From Odoribacter sp. (lineage in GTDB: Bacteria; Bacteroidota; Bacteroidia; Bacteroidales; Prolixibacteraceae), in assembly GCA_013824715.1 (NCBI GenBank), contig PNOH01000001.1, forward strand, positions 177,531 to 241,530: 64,000 bases of DNA. Direction: 5' to 3'. The position numbers and the translations under genes are program-made. How positions within the stretch are numbered: position 1 is the stretch's first letter; each line of letters opens with the position of its first letter. This document shows positions 45,216 to 55,173 of this stretch, piece after piece. The notes beneath the pieces are model-generated. The model saw only the letters and a list, made by a program, of their open reading frames with translations, was not told where the DNA came from and made no database searches.

Positions 45216-46190
45216 ATGAAATCAATTTTCACAACCTTAATCCTGATTTTGGCAACATTGGTTATTCAGGCTCAATTTGTTAATCCCGAAATCGTTGTCA
45301 TCGAAATGCCTGTTATTACAATTGGTGTTTGCAAAAAGGAGGTCAGGTTGCAATTTTTAAAGCAGGTGGACAAACTGAGAACCGAGGTGGAGGAGGAAAT
45401 CACACAACGGAGAAATAAGTCTAAAACAAATTCCAAAGGCCTTGATGAACAAGCTGCCAAAAACATGATGAGCCAAATGGGATTTTCTATTTCAGATGCC
45501 GAAATTCAAAAAATGAAGACTGCGAGCAAGGAGGAAAAAAAGGCCATGGCCGATAAAATGCTGCAGCAAAACATGAATATGTCGATTGATGAGGTCCAAA
45601 AGGTGAGCAAAATGAGCAAGGCCGGCAAACAGGCCTGGGCTGAAGGTATGACGACCGAGATGATGGCCGATGCTCAGGCTAACCCGGACAAATACAAGGC
45701 AGCTCAAAAGAACAACATGGGAATGTTCGAAATGACTCAGGAACAAAGTCAGCTTGCGCAGAAAATACAGTTAGTTACCCGAAAGTTTGAGGAACAATTG
45801 GAGGAGTTCAATAAGCTGAAAGAAAAATCCCTGAATGAATATGAGGCCTGTTGGAGAAAAGTTGACAAAGATTATGAGAACAAGATAAACTTCGATCTGG
45901 GCGATACGTATGCCGAAGCGATTGAATACCAAAAAAATGCATGCTATCAGGCCTGTTGTGGCTATCTGACACCAAAATACGCAGGTATCCTTTTGGAAAG
46001 GTTTAATGACATGATTGCCTTGGGCGATGATTACAACCGCATGGATGAGCTAACCAATGAACTCGCCGGTGCTACCACAGGAACAGATAAAAGATATATT
46101 GAACCGGGCCTTACTTATCTGGATGCATTATTGGACTATATCGTGCATCTTCAGGATTTGCCGGCCCCATACTACCTGACAAAGAACTAG
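45216..46190 (+). CDS. Secreted coiled-coil protein of unknown function
   Basis: 324 aa from the ATG at 45216, which gives a clean signal peptide (MKSIFTTLILILATLVIQAQ); an upstream TTG frame extension is not needed. The body is mostly helical and rich in Lys, Glu, Met and Gln, with tandem short helices (MSQMGFSISDAEIQKMK, MNMSIDEVQKVSKMSK) resembling each other, then a four-cysteine stretch YQKNACYQACCGYL near residue 250. No family recognised. Confidence 0.78.
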   Translation: MKSIFTTLILILATLVIQAQFVNPEIVVIEMPVITIGVCKKEVRLQFLKQVDKLRTEVEEEITQRRNKSKTNSKGLDEQAAKNMMSQMGFSISDAEIQKMKTASKEEKKAMADKMLQQNMNMSIDEVQKVSKMSKAGKQAWAEGMTTEMMADAQANPDKYKAAQKNNMGMFEMTQEQSQLAQKIQLVTRKFEEQLEEFNKLKEKSLNEYEACWRKVDKDYENKINFDLGDTYAEAIEYQKNACYQACCGYLTPKYAGILLERFNDMIALGDDYNRMDELTNELAGATTGTDKRYIEPGLTYLDALLDYIVHLQDLPAPYYLTKN

Positions 46191-46231
46191 GATTTAAGCG
46201 TTTCTTTATGTGGGAAATAGACTTTAAAACG

Positions 46232-47113
46232 ATGAAGATACTTTTAGCCCTTTTTCTAACCTGTATTATTGCTTTGAATGCCCCGGCACAGCAGAACGCA
46301 GCTTCCATCAAACAGCAGATGTCCGCAATCCGCAAATCGACCAACTGGGAAGATCCGGTAGCGGCTAAGAAGGCCAATGAGCAGATTAAAGAGCTCTCAA
46401 AAAAACTGATGATGACAGGGAATCCTCAGGGAGATCAGCCACCAAACCAAACCAAAACTGAGGCTGATCAAGCAAAAAAGGATGCCACGGATGAAAAAAT
46501 GAAGCTTTGGGATCAGGTCATGAAAAGTGCAGCCGGGAGTGAAGGAGCTGATGTGTTTCTTGCCGAACCTGTGCGCGAACAGATTAAGTCTGAATACAAG
46601 GAAGAGGAATCAAATAAATCGAAGGGTAAAGAATTCCTTGAAGAGATGACTTTCTTATGCATCAACATGTCTTCTCCTACTGTTCAGTTGCTAATTGATC
46701 AAATGGAGAACTATAAATCGATCAAAACACTGGTGATAACCTGCGGGAAAAACGGATCGGCCGTCGATCTCGAAACATTGATTGCAAAAGCGAAAAATTA
46801 CCCCTTGCAACAATTGTACATCATTAATTTTAAAAGCTTTGTAACCAAGGTTCCTAAAACTATCAGTAATTTTCATGACCTGACTTTTCTGGCTTTGTAC
46901 AACAACAAAATTCTCCGGCTACCTCCTGAACTCAGCTCAATGGCCTCTCTAAAGAAGTTGTACATTGACATGAATCCTGTTACTGTTCTGACGCCAACCA
47001 TTAATAGCATGACTAACCTGGATACACTTGGTATTGCCAAAACCCTTATTGCAGACGTGGAGCTAAGCAAAATCAAACAACAATTACCAAATTGTAAAAT
47101 CCTACTCAAATGA
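46232..47113 (+). CDS. Secreted leucine-rich-repeat protein
   Basis: 293 aa from the ATG at 46232 (signal peptide MKILLALFLTCIIALNAPAQ); an ATG eight codons upstream would spoil the signal. Charged helical N-terminal half, then about five leucine-rich repeats from residue 195 (LQQLYIINFKSFVTKVP, LTFLALYNNKILRLPPEL, LKKLYIDMNPVTVLTP, LDTLGIAKTLIADVEL). Suggests protein-protein binding. The stop overlaps the next start by four bases. Confidence 0.8.
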   Translation: MKILLALFLTCIIALNAPAQQNAASIKQQMSAIRKSTNWEDPVAAKKANEQIKELSKKLMMTGNPQGDQPPNQTKTEADQAKKDATDEKMKLWDQVMKSAAGSEGADVFLAEPVREQIKSEYKEEESNKSKGKEFLEEMTFLCINMSSPTVQLLIDQMENYKSIKTLVITCGKNGSAVDLETLIAKAKNYPLQQLYIINFKSFVTKVPKTISNFHDLTFLALYNNKILRLPPELSSMASLKKLYIDMNPVTVLTPTINSMTNLDTLGIAKTLIADVELSKIKQQLPNCKILLK

Positions 47114-48246
47114 GAAAGCCTGATATAATGTTACTATTCTTGCTATTTATTGGATCATATCTGGCAACAGCAAAAAATCCAATGTTTTATATTGCAACTT
47201 CCTGCAACAATCAGGCAGCAACCGGATATATGGGATTGTTTGAATCAGAATTTACCAATGCGCTGAAAAAAGAATTTCCATGCGTCGAAACTTTGAGCGA
47301 TAATAATGTTGTGACCCTTCTTCAACATGAAAAGCAAAAACAGTTATTGGGCTCAGGAGATTATGATGAAATATCCAATATTGGTGAAGCAATGGGAAGT
47401 GATTATCTGGTTAGTCTGAAAGTTCAGATATTAGGAAATACAGCCTTGATTACCGCATTCTGTATCGATAACCGAACATCAAAAGTTATTTCACGCTCAA
47501 CGTCCAGTGGAGTTGATGGCAATGCTGGTATTCAGGCTGTGGAAAAGGTCTCAAAACAATTGGTAGAAGGTTTGAAAAAATATGAAATATGTCCGTTTAA
47601 AGGACCAATCAATGTGGTGGTTAAAACCGAGCGCACCGATAAAAAAAATGAAAGCTACGCTGTTTATTGCAATGGAATGGACGGACTCTATAAACTGGAT
47701 GTTACAGTAAATAAAACCAGCGATGCTGACTGGAAGCTGAAAAAAACAAGTAAAAATCAGGTAAGTGGTTCGGTTACATATAACCTTCGCGAAGAAACCG
47801 AAACCGAAGAACAGAACGACTGTTATATCTGTCCATCAGGTCGTCAGGGAGCACGGATGTACACCGAAAAAACAACAAAAACTTCCAGGGTGGAAGGCCT
47901 TTCGAACGAAAGTGTTGCCGATAACCAGCAAATTGAAGATGCACGCGCTGAAATCACCTTTTTGGATAACGGAACATACTCCTTAAAAGTGAAAGCTGCT
48001 TCCAAAAAAGGAGATCTCATACTGAAAATCGAAAAACGTGCTGAAGGGACATGTGATAACCAGAGCCCGCTACCTGAAAACATAACAAAAAAAGCAGATG
48101 TGCCTTTGAATGAGGTTACATTCGGTCCATTCTCTGGAACTTCTCTGGATAAAGTATTGAGCCATAAAGACAGTTATTCAAGTATAGATCCGGTGACCAA
48201 AGAAAAAACCACGGTTACCTATGATTATGATTTGAAGAAAGATTAA
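47110..48246 (+). CDS. Secreted protein with CsgG/LpoB-like N-terminal fold
   Basis: 378 aa. Signal peptide (1 to about 21). Residues about 25-170 look like the TolB-N/CsgG/LpoB fold (FESEFTNALKKEFPCVETL, IGEAMGSDYLVSLKVQILG, TSKVISRST), seen in envelope assembly factors. The remainder is beta-rich with cysteines (NDCYICPSGRQGARMY). Family assignment is tentative. Coupled by ATGA to the leucine-rich-repeat gene. Confidence 0.75.
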   Translation: MRKPDIMLLFLLFIGSYLATAKNPMFYIATSCNNQAATGYMGLFESEFTNALKKEFPCVETLSDNNVVTLLQHEKQKQLLGSGDYDEISNIGEAMGSDYLVSLKVQILGNTALITAFCIDNRTSKVISRSTSSGVDGNAGIQAVEKVSKQLVEGLKKYEICPFKGPINVVVKTERTDKKNESYAVYCNGMDGLYKLDVTVNKTSDADWKLKKTSKNQVSGSVTYNLREETETEEQNDCYICPSGRQGARMYTEKTTKTSRVEGLSNESVADNQQIEDARAEITFLDNGTYSLKVKAASKKGDLILKIEKRAEGTCDNQSPLPENITKKADVPLNEVTFGPFSGTSLDKVLSHKDSYSSIDPVTKEKTTVTYDYDLKKD

Positions 48247-48276
48247 TAGTTCGATAAAACATCTAAACTTTAAGAT

Positions 48277-49287
48277 ATGAAACGAATAAAGATTTCTATA
48301 CACCTGATCATTGTAATTGTTTTGTGCCTGACTAGTTTCACCATTCAGGCCCAAAAGATTTATCAACCTGAAAAGCAAGGTATTTGGAGCTTCTGGAATC
48401 GGATGAATGCCTGTGACGGAATGGTTGACAAGACTGCTTACACCAGGAACCTGACAGCAATAGGTGAAGATTTTCATCAGAATCATCCGATGTTAAGGGC
48501 TATAAAAGGGTTTGATTTTCTGCTCGAACTGGAGAATTCCTGTTACAGCGAAAGCCATCAGCGACCTTGTGATTATTGCTCTCAGGGGGCATTGTATTTC
48601 AATTTTCAGATTTTTTATATCGAAAGTGGCAAGGAGCTGAAATGGAAGATCGAACCACCTCATTGGACATTGCGGGTAAACTCTGCCTGGACAGGGCATG
48701 GTACCAACTTTGGCGGACTTGATGGTTACCGGGCTCAGGTTGACGATCCAAAAATGGAAAATGCACTTGACAAAGCCATTGCTAAAATCAGTGAGTTTTT
48801 CTGCGTTTTCGAAATTGAAAAAGAAATTGCGCCGGGAATCAGGCTTTACAAATATGGCAATCTGGTTGTTTTTAATGAAGAGAGGCCCGATTACTGGATT
48901 CCGGTCACTGTGAAGGAAGTAATGGACGCAAAAATGTCATACTGGAAAATTAAGCCGGACGATAAAATAGTTTATGACCATTTTGTGAACGAATATCAGA
49001 AATTTACCCCTGATGAACTAAACAGTTTGGCTTATGAAGGCTCGGATGATGCTATAATAAAAGTTAATGCTAAAAAGGATGGCCTTCAAATCATGCGTTT
49101 CAACCCCGAATACTGGAACCGCAGTTTGCCAAAATCTTCCATTCAGTTCATGACCATGTATTACCATGTTGAGGATAGAATGGAAACCGCAGAGTTTATC
49201 CGCGACAACGGTCATCCGGATTACACGGGAATGTTTATGGAAGGAATGGATGTCACCCGGTTGGCTGGATTTATTGTTAGGAAATGA
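48277..49287 (+). CDS. Secreted protein of unknown function
   Basis: 336 aa with a signal peptide (1 to about 25, ending IQAQK). Cysteine-containing N-terminal part (MNACDGMVDK, SCYSESHQRPCDYCSQG) and a mixed alpha/beta body; no motif I recognise. Last gene of the plus-strand cluster, closed by a strong bidirectional terminator. Confidence 0.78.
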   Translation: MKRIKISIHLIIVIVLCLTSFTIQAQKIYQPEKQGIWSFWNRMNACDGMVDKTAYTRNLTAIGEDFHQNHPMLRAIKGFDFLLELENSCYSESHQRPCDYCSQGALYFNFQIFYIESGKELKWKIEPPHWTLRVNSAWTGHGTNFGGLDGYRAQVDDPKMENALDKAIAKISEFFCVFEIEKEIAPGIRLYKYGNLVVFNEERPDYWIPVTVKEVMDAKMSYWKIKPDDKIVYDHFVNEYQKFTPDELNSLAYEGSDDAIIKVNAKKDGLQIMRFNPEYWNRSLPKSSIQFMTMYYHVEDRMETAEFIRDNGHPDYTGMFMEGMDVTRLAGFIVRK

Positions 49288-49297
49288 GTTAGTCTGC

Positions 49298-49339
49298 TTT
49301 TACTCACGGGGTGACTTCAAAGTCACCCCGTGAATAAAA
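49298..49339. terminator. Bidirectional terminator between convergent genes
   Basis: TCACGGGGTGACTT (49304-49317) pairs perfectly with AAGTCACCCCGTGA (49320-49333) over a 2 nt loop, and flanking TTTTA/TAAAA extends the stem after one mismatch. It gives a T-tract in both directions and lies between the stop codons at 49287 and 49349. Confidence 0.9.
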
Positions 49340-49348
49340 GACTACCAG

Positions 49349-51925
49349 CTATTTTACTACTGAAAATTCAGCTTTTCCGCTTCCCGGCCTTCCATTTCCT
49401 GAAATTCCCTGCACCTCGATCACGAAATCGGAGATTACCTTTCCGGCTGTAACTGTGAATTCAAACTGACCTGTTTCATTCACTTTTTGATTTGGAATCC
49501 AAAGCAGGGTTGTGCTGATTTTATTTTTCTGTCTGGCTTCAACAACCTGAAAATCATTGGGGATCCGGAATAACCCATCATATTTATTGACTTTTGTTTC
49601 GGTTTGAGGAACCGATTCCGGTAACTGTGCTTTTTTCGTAAATATTTCGATTAATCCAACCGAATTTAGCCCGGTATATCTTTGTATTTCCATGGCATTG
49701 GTTGAAACAAAGATGTGATCAACATCGTTTGGTGAAATACTGTTAATGACTGAAACATCAGTACCAAGTTGCTGCCCATCCAATACGATTAAAGCTCCTC
49801 CCTGAAAATTGATGGAATTCTCTGACCCGGCAAAAACAATCTGGTTATTTGTTATTCTATACGGTCTGATAGATTTTATTACATCCAGCAAACTTGTTGC
49901 AGTTGACAACATCTTCCGTTGATTTTCATAAGCAACCGTATTAGGTTTATTTGGTTTGGGCTCTTTTACAAACAAATCCGGGTTGTTATTAAAATAGTTT
50001 TCACTGGTAAATTTTTCATTTTTCAGAAAGCTGAATTTCCTGGCATTATTAGCCACAAAATCCGAAATGTGGTCATCCAGATTTTTATTGAAGGTCACCT
50101 TTAATTCCCGCTTACCTTCAGGGTCAGTGGCTTTTGCCGAAAAATCATCAGTACTTCCGGTATTCAGGTTAGGAAAATTGAACCGTCCGTCAGCGTTGCT
50201 TGTGGTGGTGTGTAATTGCATGTTTTTGTTATTCACCAGTGAGACTTTAGCTTTGTTCATTTTATTCCCGTTTTTATCAGTGATTATACCTGAGATTACA
50301 TTTGTTCCGGCATTCGATACCGCTGCGTTTTCGGCTTTAAACTGCTTGATTTTAACCCAGTCGAAATTGTTTATTCGGTTTGCAATTAAATATACATCCA
50401 TGAGGGCAGTATTTACTTTACCCTTCATGGCCTCCGAAATCACTGAAAATGGGGTTTCAAGTCCGGCACCGATCAGGAGATATTCATCAATCCGGGATTT
50501 GGCTGCATCATTGCGGGATTTATCAGAAACTGAAATGCTCATATTGCCTGAAAGGGGGAGGCCGCTTTCGTCAGTAAGTCTAATTTTTACTTTCATGTTC
50601 TCACCAGCTTTAAGTTTGCTTTGAGCAGGCAAAACCGCAACTTTTAATTCTTGTTTTTTATCGGCAAAAAAGATTCGTTGCGCCAGTATTTGGCCTTCGT
50701 TCGAAAATACTGATAACTGATTTATACCGTGTGGAATGTTTTCTGCCGGAATTTTTATCCGTCCCATTCCATTGATTTCCATATCGGCAGCCCAGTATAT
50801 ATTGCTGCCCTGGGTAACCAGAAGTGCGATAGGATGTTTTTGTTTGTCGGCAAAAATCAGGTTGGCCGAAATAAATTCAGTATCGTTCTTTACTACCGAT
50901 AACGCTAGCCCGTCAGGATTAGGTTCAGGTAGTTCAAACGACTGGTTCTGCCCGTTTATTTCTGATAGAACAAGCTTGTATTTTTGTTTGCCGGCATTTG
51001 CCACCGTGAAAAGTCCCAACCCTTTGGTAAAAGTTTTTGCCAAACTAACCGGTTTTTCATCCTGGTCAAACACTGATCCTTCCACATCAACAGGTATTCC
51101 CCAATTGTTAAAGGCGGTAAAACCGATTTTCGATGGAGTTCCCGTAATCAGGCTGCCGCCTTCTGGAAAAAACTTAATGACCAATGGGTCCAGGGTCGAA
51201 GAAAGAAATACTTCTTGTTTCCATTCCTCTTTGTTATCGCTCAATTCGAAAATAAATGGTTCACCATTGGTTTTTGCCGGCATGGTAAATGGCAGGGTGG
51301 CTTTGCCTTTGTCGTCGGTTTTAACCTTACCCTTTTCGATCACTTCGGTACCATTCATAAATTGGTAACGGAGTGGAGTGTTTTTCTGAATATCGCCCGA
51401 AATATCATTCAAAGCAACAAACAGTTCATTTTTCTGGCCGGGGGTTGATATGCTATCTTTGGGCTGCACTTCAGCTATCCAGTGATCAGAGTATTCCGGA
51501 TTAATCTGAAGTAGTGTTAACGAAATATCTTCCGGAGAATTATGCACTAAGGTGTAGGCGGCCAGGGAATAATTTCCTTTTGCGAGGTCTTTGGGAAGCG
51601 ACAGGTCGCCGGGCGTGCATCCATTTTCGATCTTGAAAACTTCCGTCAAAACCGTGACTCCCTTGTTATCGTAAAGTTTTACGAAAAGCTCGTTGCTTTC
51701 TTTTGGGGCAGGCATATTATTGCCGGTGGTAACAAAAGCACGGAACCAAATGGTTTCTCCTGGTTTATAGTGTGATTTATCAGTTGTTATATAAACTTTT
51801 TCTATCGGATAGTAGCTGAAATATTCTGCCATCTGCTGACTGATTTTGGGAATTGGCCCCTGATCCTGTGCCGACAGAGCCATTCCAATCCAAACGCCAA
51901 TTACGAATAAGGTTAAGGTTTTCAT
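49349..51925 (-). CDS. MG2/carboxypeptidase-regulatory/TonB-plug-like exported protein
   Basis: 858 aa. Signal peptide (1 to about 19, LSAQDQG). An alpha-2-macroglobulin MG2-like domain (about residues 37-140, YITTDKSHYKPGETIWFRAF), further beta-sandwich domains, a carboxypeptidase-regulatory domain (about 545-610, VISGIITDKNGNKMNKAKV) and a TonB plug-like domain (about 675-770, IRPYRITNNQIVFAG, ALIVLDGQQLG). No beta-barrel follows, so it is not a receptor. Last gene of the sigma/FecR operon, 9 nt behind the STN-DUF5686-like gene. Confidence 0.85.
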   Translation of the reverse strand: MKTLTLFVIGVWIGMALSAQDQGPIPKISQQMAEYFSYYPIEKVYITTDKSHYKPGETIWFRAFVTTGNNMPAPKESNELFVKLYDNKGVTVLTEVFKIENGCTPGDLSLPKDLAKGNYSLAAYTLVHNSPEDISLTLLQINPEYSDHWIAEVQPKDSISTPGQKNELFVALNDISGDIQKNTPLRYQFMNGTEVIEKGKVKTDDKGKATLPFTMPAKTNGEPFIFELSDNKEEWKQEVFLSSTLDPLVIKFFPEGGSLITGTPSKIGFTAFNNWGIPVDVEGSVFDQDEKPVSLAKTFTKGLGLFTVANAGKQKYKLVLSEINGQNQSFELPEPNPDGLALSVVKNDTEFISANLIFADKQKHPIALLVTQGSNIYWAADMEINGMGRIKIPAENIPHGINQLSVFSNEGQILAQRIFFADKKQELKVAVLPAQSKLKAGENMKVKIRLTDESGLPLSGNMSISVSDKSRNDAAKSRIDEYLLIGAGLETPFSVISEAMKGKVNTALMDVYLIANRINNFDWVKIKQFKAENAAVSNAGTNVISGIITDKNGNKMNKAKVSLVNNKNMQLHTTTSNADGRFNFPNLNTGSTDDFSAKATDPEGKRELKVTFNKNLDDHISDFVANNARKFSFLKNEKFTSENYFNNNPDLFVKEPKPNKPNTVAYENQRKMLSTATSLLDVIKSIRPYRITNNQIVFAGSENSINFQGGALIVLDGQQLGTDVSVINSISPNDVDHIFVSTNAMEIQRYTGLNSVGLIEIFTKKAQLPESVPQTETKVNKYDGLFRIPNDFQVVEARQKNKISTTLLWIPNQKVNETGQFEFTVTAGKVISDFVIEVQGISGNGRPGSGKAEFSVVK

Positions 51926-51934
51926 TTTGAGTGA

Positions 51935-53512
51935 TTATTTTTTGTTTATGATATTTTCTTCCTTTTCATTTATTTTAAATAAAGAATCATTTTCAAGAGA
52001 ATACTTTCGAAGCGCTTTCCGTAAATCTTCAGAAGGTTTGATGATGTTGTAGTTGCCCCAGAACCCTTCATCATAAGAGGTTATAATTTCAGTAAAAATA
52101 TCTTTCGGGTTAAATAGTTCATCCCTTTTGAAGGGAGTCCTGTCATCAGGTTTAATATCGGTTATAAGTAATTCAGAGATACTGTGAAAGGTTGAATTTA
52201 CTTTGTCATTTTTACTTTTTACCTTGAATTTGACCGATGCCTGTGCATGACTCAGGTGCCATTGGTTGCTGCCGCGACGGTAGCTTACCTGGTAATCAAC
52301 ATTGATTGGACGGACATAAAAATCTTTTGGTTTTTTTTTGATCAACGACTCGCGGGCAAATCTGAGCCCTGACCGGCTGAGGCTGAACTCGGCACGTACT
52401 AATGCCAATGAAGACATATCTACAAACAATTTACCCTGATAACAGGGGTAGTCAACTTTTTCTTTTGGTTTGAAACGCAGAACATACGTTTCGCGGTTGT
52501 CCAGTTCAACAATTTCGTCGAGCGTGTATTTGTAAAAATCACGGAATTCAGGATCAAGAAACGAATCGAGTGTTTTCACCACATCCAGTTTTGTAATGTA
52601 ATACGGGCCTCCCTGAATTTTGAAATCAACAAACTGAAAAGCTTTAACATTAAAGTTTTTGCGCCCTTTGATGAATTTGATCTTATCCTGTTCAAATTCG
52701 TTTCCGTAAGAAGCTTTCCTTATCTCCATAACTGCTTCGGAAACATCAATATATTTACTGTCCTGTTTGAGGGCTTCACGATAAAATGCAGTCATAATTT
52801 CAGGATACTGAGGATAATTAAGAGTTATTTTGGAAAGTATTTTTTGCAGGATTTCCTGCGGATTGATGCCGGTTACTTTTATTTCTTTGAGCAAAAATGA
52901 AGTTGGTTGCAGGTAAATGGTGTAATTCTGTTCAACAATTTCACTTATTGGCTGACGGTACTGCCGGTAACCCAAACAGGAGATTATAACAGTGTCCTGT
53001 TCCATGTTTTTCGGGATTTTCAGTTCGAAATCGCCATCGGTATTCGAAAGGGTTCCAATGTTACTTCTTAAAACTGAAATGCTGGTGTAAGGCAAAACCT
53101 CTCCTTTATCCCAGTCAATAACCCGTCCATTAAAAGTGATAATCCGGGGCTCTGTTATAATTAGCCCGATTTCTTTTTTTTTTACTTCATCACTTTCTGG
53201 TAGGGCTATAATGATCTGATCTCCAATTGTTTTATATATAAATCTAAAATCGAAAAGTGCATCCAGGCTTTCCTGAATGGTTTTATCTGAAACAGAAAAG
53301 TTAATTTTTTTTTCAGCTTCAATCAATGATGCATCATAGGAGAAAAAGACCTGGGTCTGTTCGGAAATTTTATTGAGGATGGAAGTTATCGGTTCGTTTT
53401 GTACCTCAAAGGTTATTTTTTTTCCCAGTACGGAATTGCTTTCCTTTTGTCCCCAGGCAATTCTGAACGACAAAAGGAAAACAATCAATAAAATTCCGCA
53501 AGCTGGTTTCAT
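51935..53512 (-). CDS. STN and carboxypeptidase-regulatory domain protein (DUF5686-like C-terminus)
   Basis: 525 aa. Signal peptide (1 to about 21), STN (secretin/TonB short N-terminal) domain (about 30-105, ITFEVQNEPITSILNKISEQ), carboxypeptidase-regulatory domain (about 125-205, GRVIDWDKGEVLPYTSISV) and a C-terminal half like the N-terminal part of DUF5686 proteins (ILQKILSKITLNYPQYPE, CYQGKLFVDMSSLALVRAEF). Not a barrel. The start lies two bases after the stop of the STN-protease gene. Confidence 0.82.
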   Translation of the reverse strand: MKPACGILLIVFLLSFRIAWGQKESNSVLGKKITFEVQNEPITSILNKISEQTQVFFSYDASLIEAEKKINFSVSDKTIQESLDALFDFRFIYKTIGDQIIIALPESDEVKKKEIGLIITEPRIITFNGRVIDWDKGEVLPYTSISVLRSNIGTLSNTDGDFELKIPKNMEQDTVIISCLGYRQYRQPISEIVEQNYTIYLQPTSFLLKEIKVTGINPQEILQKILSKITLNYPQYPEIMTAFYREALKQDSKYIDVSEAVMEIRKASYGNEFEQDKIKFIKGRKNFNVKAFQFVDFKIQGGPYYITKLDVVKTLDSFLDPEFRDFYKYTLDEIVELDNRETYVLRFKPKEKVDYPCYQGKLFVDMSSLALVRAEFSLSRSGLRFARESLIKKKPKDFYVRPINVDYQVSYRRGSNQWHLSHAQASVKFKVKSKNDKVNSTFHSISELLITDIKPDDRTPFKRDELFNPKDIFTEIITSYDEGFWGNYNIIKPSEDLRKALRKYSLENDSLFKINEKEENIINKK

Positions 53513-53514
53513 TA

Positions 53515-55152
53515 CTAAAACATTTTTTTCAGGAAGAATTCGGTTTTTACCTGTTCTCCGTTTCGAAGAATAGTCATTTTGATCCTTTTATCCTCCTGAC
53601 TTTGAAATAGCAAATTTATATCATTTAAAGTTAGTGTTTTATGTGTAGTATTGTTTAACGAAATAATCTGGTCGTTTTCCTGAATCCCGGCATAATAGGC
53701 TGGTGAATTTTTTCGGATATCGCTAATCATAAATATGGGCAATCCGGGCAATGGATTAGTAACTTCCAGACCACTCATGTTGTAATTAAAATCATCTTTA
53801 AGATTGCCGTTTGGTCTCAATATGAGCCGTTCATTCGGATAATCCATGGTCACAAAAAACCTCCGTAGAATTTCAGCTCCGAGTGTGCCGTTCCGGTCGT
53901 TTTTGCCAATAAGCTGGTCAACCAACACATTGTCGGGGAAAGCTACAATAGGTTCGTATAATACCAAAGGGCCTACCCAGATGCCACCTATTCGTCCTTT
54001 TTTACCATACAAATCGCCACTTAATCCACGGCCCAGAAAAGTTTCAATATGATTTTCAGGAAGAGAAATGCGGTTGTCGGAATTGGTTGATAGCCAGAGG
54101 GCATCGCTTGCGCCTGTATCAACCAATAATTTTACCGGTACTTCTTCATTTTTATCGGTAACGATACTGGTTCTCACGAATGGTTTGTTTTGCTCGAAAC
54201 TCAGGGGAAGTACGATATCTCTTTCTCTTTCCTTATAGGCGAAAAATTCAGGTTTGATCAGGGTTAATTTGTGCTCGGTATAATCTATTTTAACTACATA
54301 GTCCTTAAAAAGATTGAACCCGATGAGCCCGTGAACCGGAATTCCGAGGATGTGCGAAATCTGAAAATTTTCGCTGATGACCATTTGAACTTCCTGATCA
54401 TAAGCTACGAGTCCTTCAATATTAATCGTGTTATTTGCTGACTTGTAAGCGGTAAGTTGTTCACCCTCTCCCAATCCTTTAATATTGATGGGTTGAAGGA
54501 AATTCAGGTTCAGTTTGTTCACAAAGGGAAGTTCAGTAATTATCGGGTTTCGTACTCCGGTGTCGAGGATAAAATTCAGGGTATCCGAATTATTAATAGT
54601 AACGGGTATAATAATCAGGTTGCTCGATGTTTTGAAATTGATAGTGATCGACTTTTTTTTCGGATTATCAAAAACAAACCCGGTTTTGGTCGTAAAGCTC
54701 CTGATTTTCTTGTCGTAATCAAGACTCTTTTCTTTCGAAACATAGTCGCGTATAACCAGGATATTGTCTTCAATTTCAAAGAGCAGATAAAAGTCTTTCA
54801 TCAGTTGATCGAGCACAGATTTGATAGGTTTGTTCGATACGTTAAGGCTGATATTCTTCCCCTCAATCAGTTTCGAATTGTAGGAGTAATCCAGATTGAG
54901 GTAGTCACAAATTCGTTCAATAACATTCGACAGCGATTCGTTCTCGACATAAATACTAATGTTTTGGTCAAGTATGTTCTGCGGCAGACCTTCTTTTGTA
55001 TCTTGCTTCGAAATTTGCTTCGAGCTTTGCTTCGATGTTTGCTTAGTCGTTTTAGTTGTTTGTTTCTGGCTGTATGCAGAGAACGATATCGAGACAAACA
55101 ACACCAACCATATTAAAGTTAAAATTGTGGGTATAATTCGACTTGTCTTCAT
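53515..55152 (-). CDS. STN-domain aspartyl protease with PDZ domain
   Basis: 545 aa. Signal peptide (to about 28), a Lys/Thr/Ser/Gln-rich spacer, STN domain (about 62-145, ISIYVENESLSNVIERICDY), two retropepsin-like domains, each with its own DTG (FILDTGVRNPIITELPF and LLVDTGASDALWLS), and a C-terminal PDZ domain (about 455-540, NSPAYYAGIQENDQIISLNN). The two DTGs would form a pepsin-like active site within one chain. Acts in the periplasm. Part of the ECF sigma/FecR operon; the STN domain points to signalling with FecR. Confidence 0.86.
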   Translation of the reverse strand: MKTSRIIPTILTLIWLVLFVSISFSAYSQKQTTKTTKQTSKQSSKQISKQDTKEGLPQNILDQNISIYVENESLSNVIERICDYLNLDYSYNSKLIEGKNISLNVSNKPIKSVLDQLMKDFYLLFEIEDNILVIRDYVSKEKSLDYDKKIRSFTTKTGFVFDNPKKKSITINFKTSSNLIIIPVTINNSDTLNFILDTGVRNPIITELPFVNKLNLNFLQPINIKGLGEGEQLTAYKSANNTINIEGLVAYDQEVQMVISENFQISHILGIPVHGLIGFNLFKDYVVKIDYTEHKLTLIKPEFFAYKERERDIVLPLSFEQNKPFVRTSIVTDKNEEVPVKLLVDTGASDALWLSTNSDNRISLPENHIETFLGRGLSGDLYGKKGRIGGIWVGPLVLYEPIVAFPDNVLVDQLIGKNDRNGTLGAEILRRFFVTMDYPNERLILRPNGNLKDDFNYNMSGLEVTNPLPGLPIFMISDIRKNSPAYYAGIQENDQIISLNNTTHKTLTLNDINLLFQSQEDKRIKMTILRNGEQVKTEFFLKKMF

Positions 55153-55173
55153 GGCATTTCAAATTTTTAAGAA

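Noticed and set aside
50067..51368. Two long plus-strand open frames (185 and 210 codons) opposite the MG2-plug gene
   Set aside because: Antisense shadows of a clearly real gene, with no recognisable product.
54457..55116. 219-codon plus-strand open frame opposite the STN-protease gene
   Set aside because: Antisense to two DTG motifs and an STN domain; composition is not protein-like.
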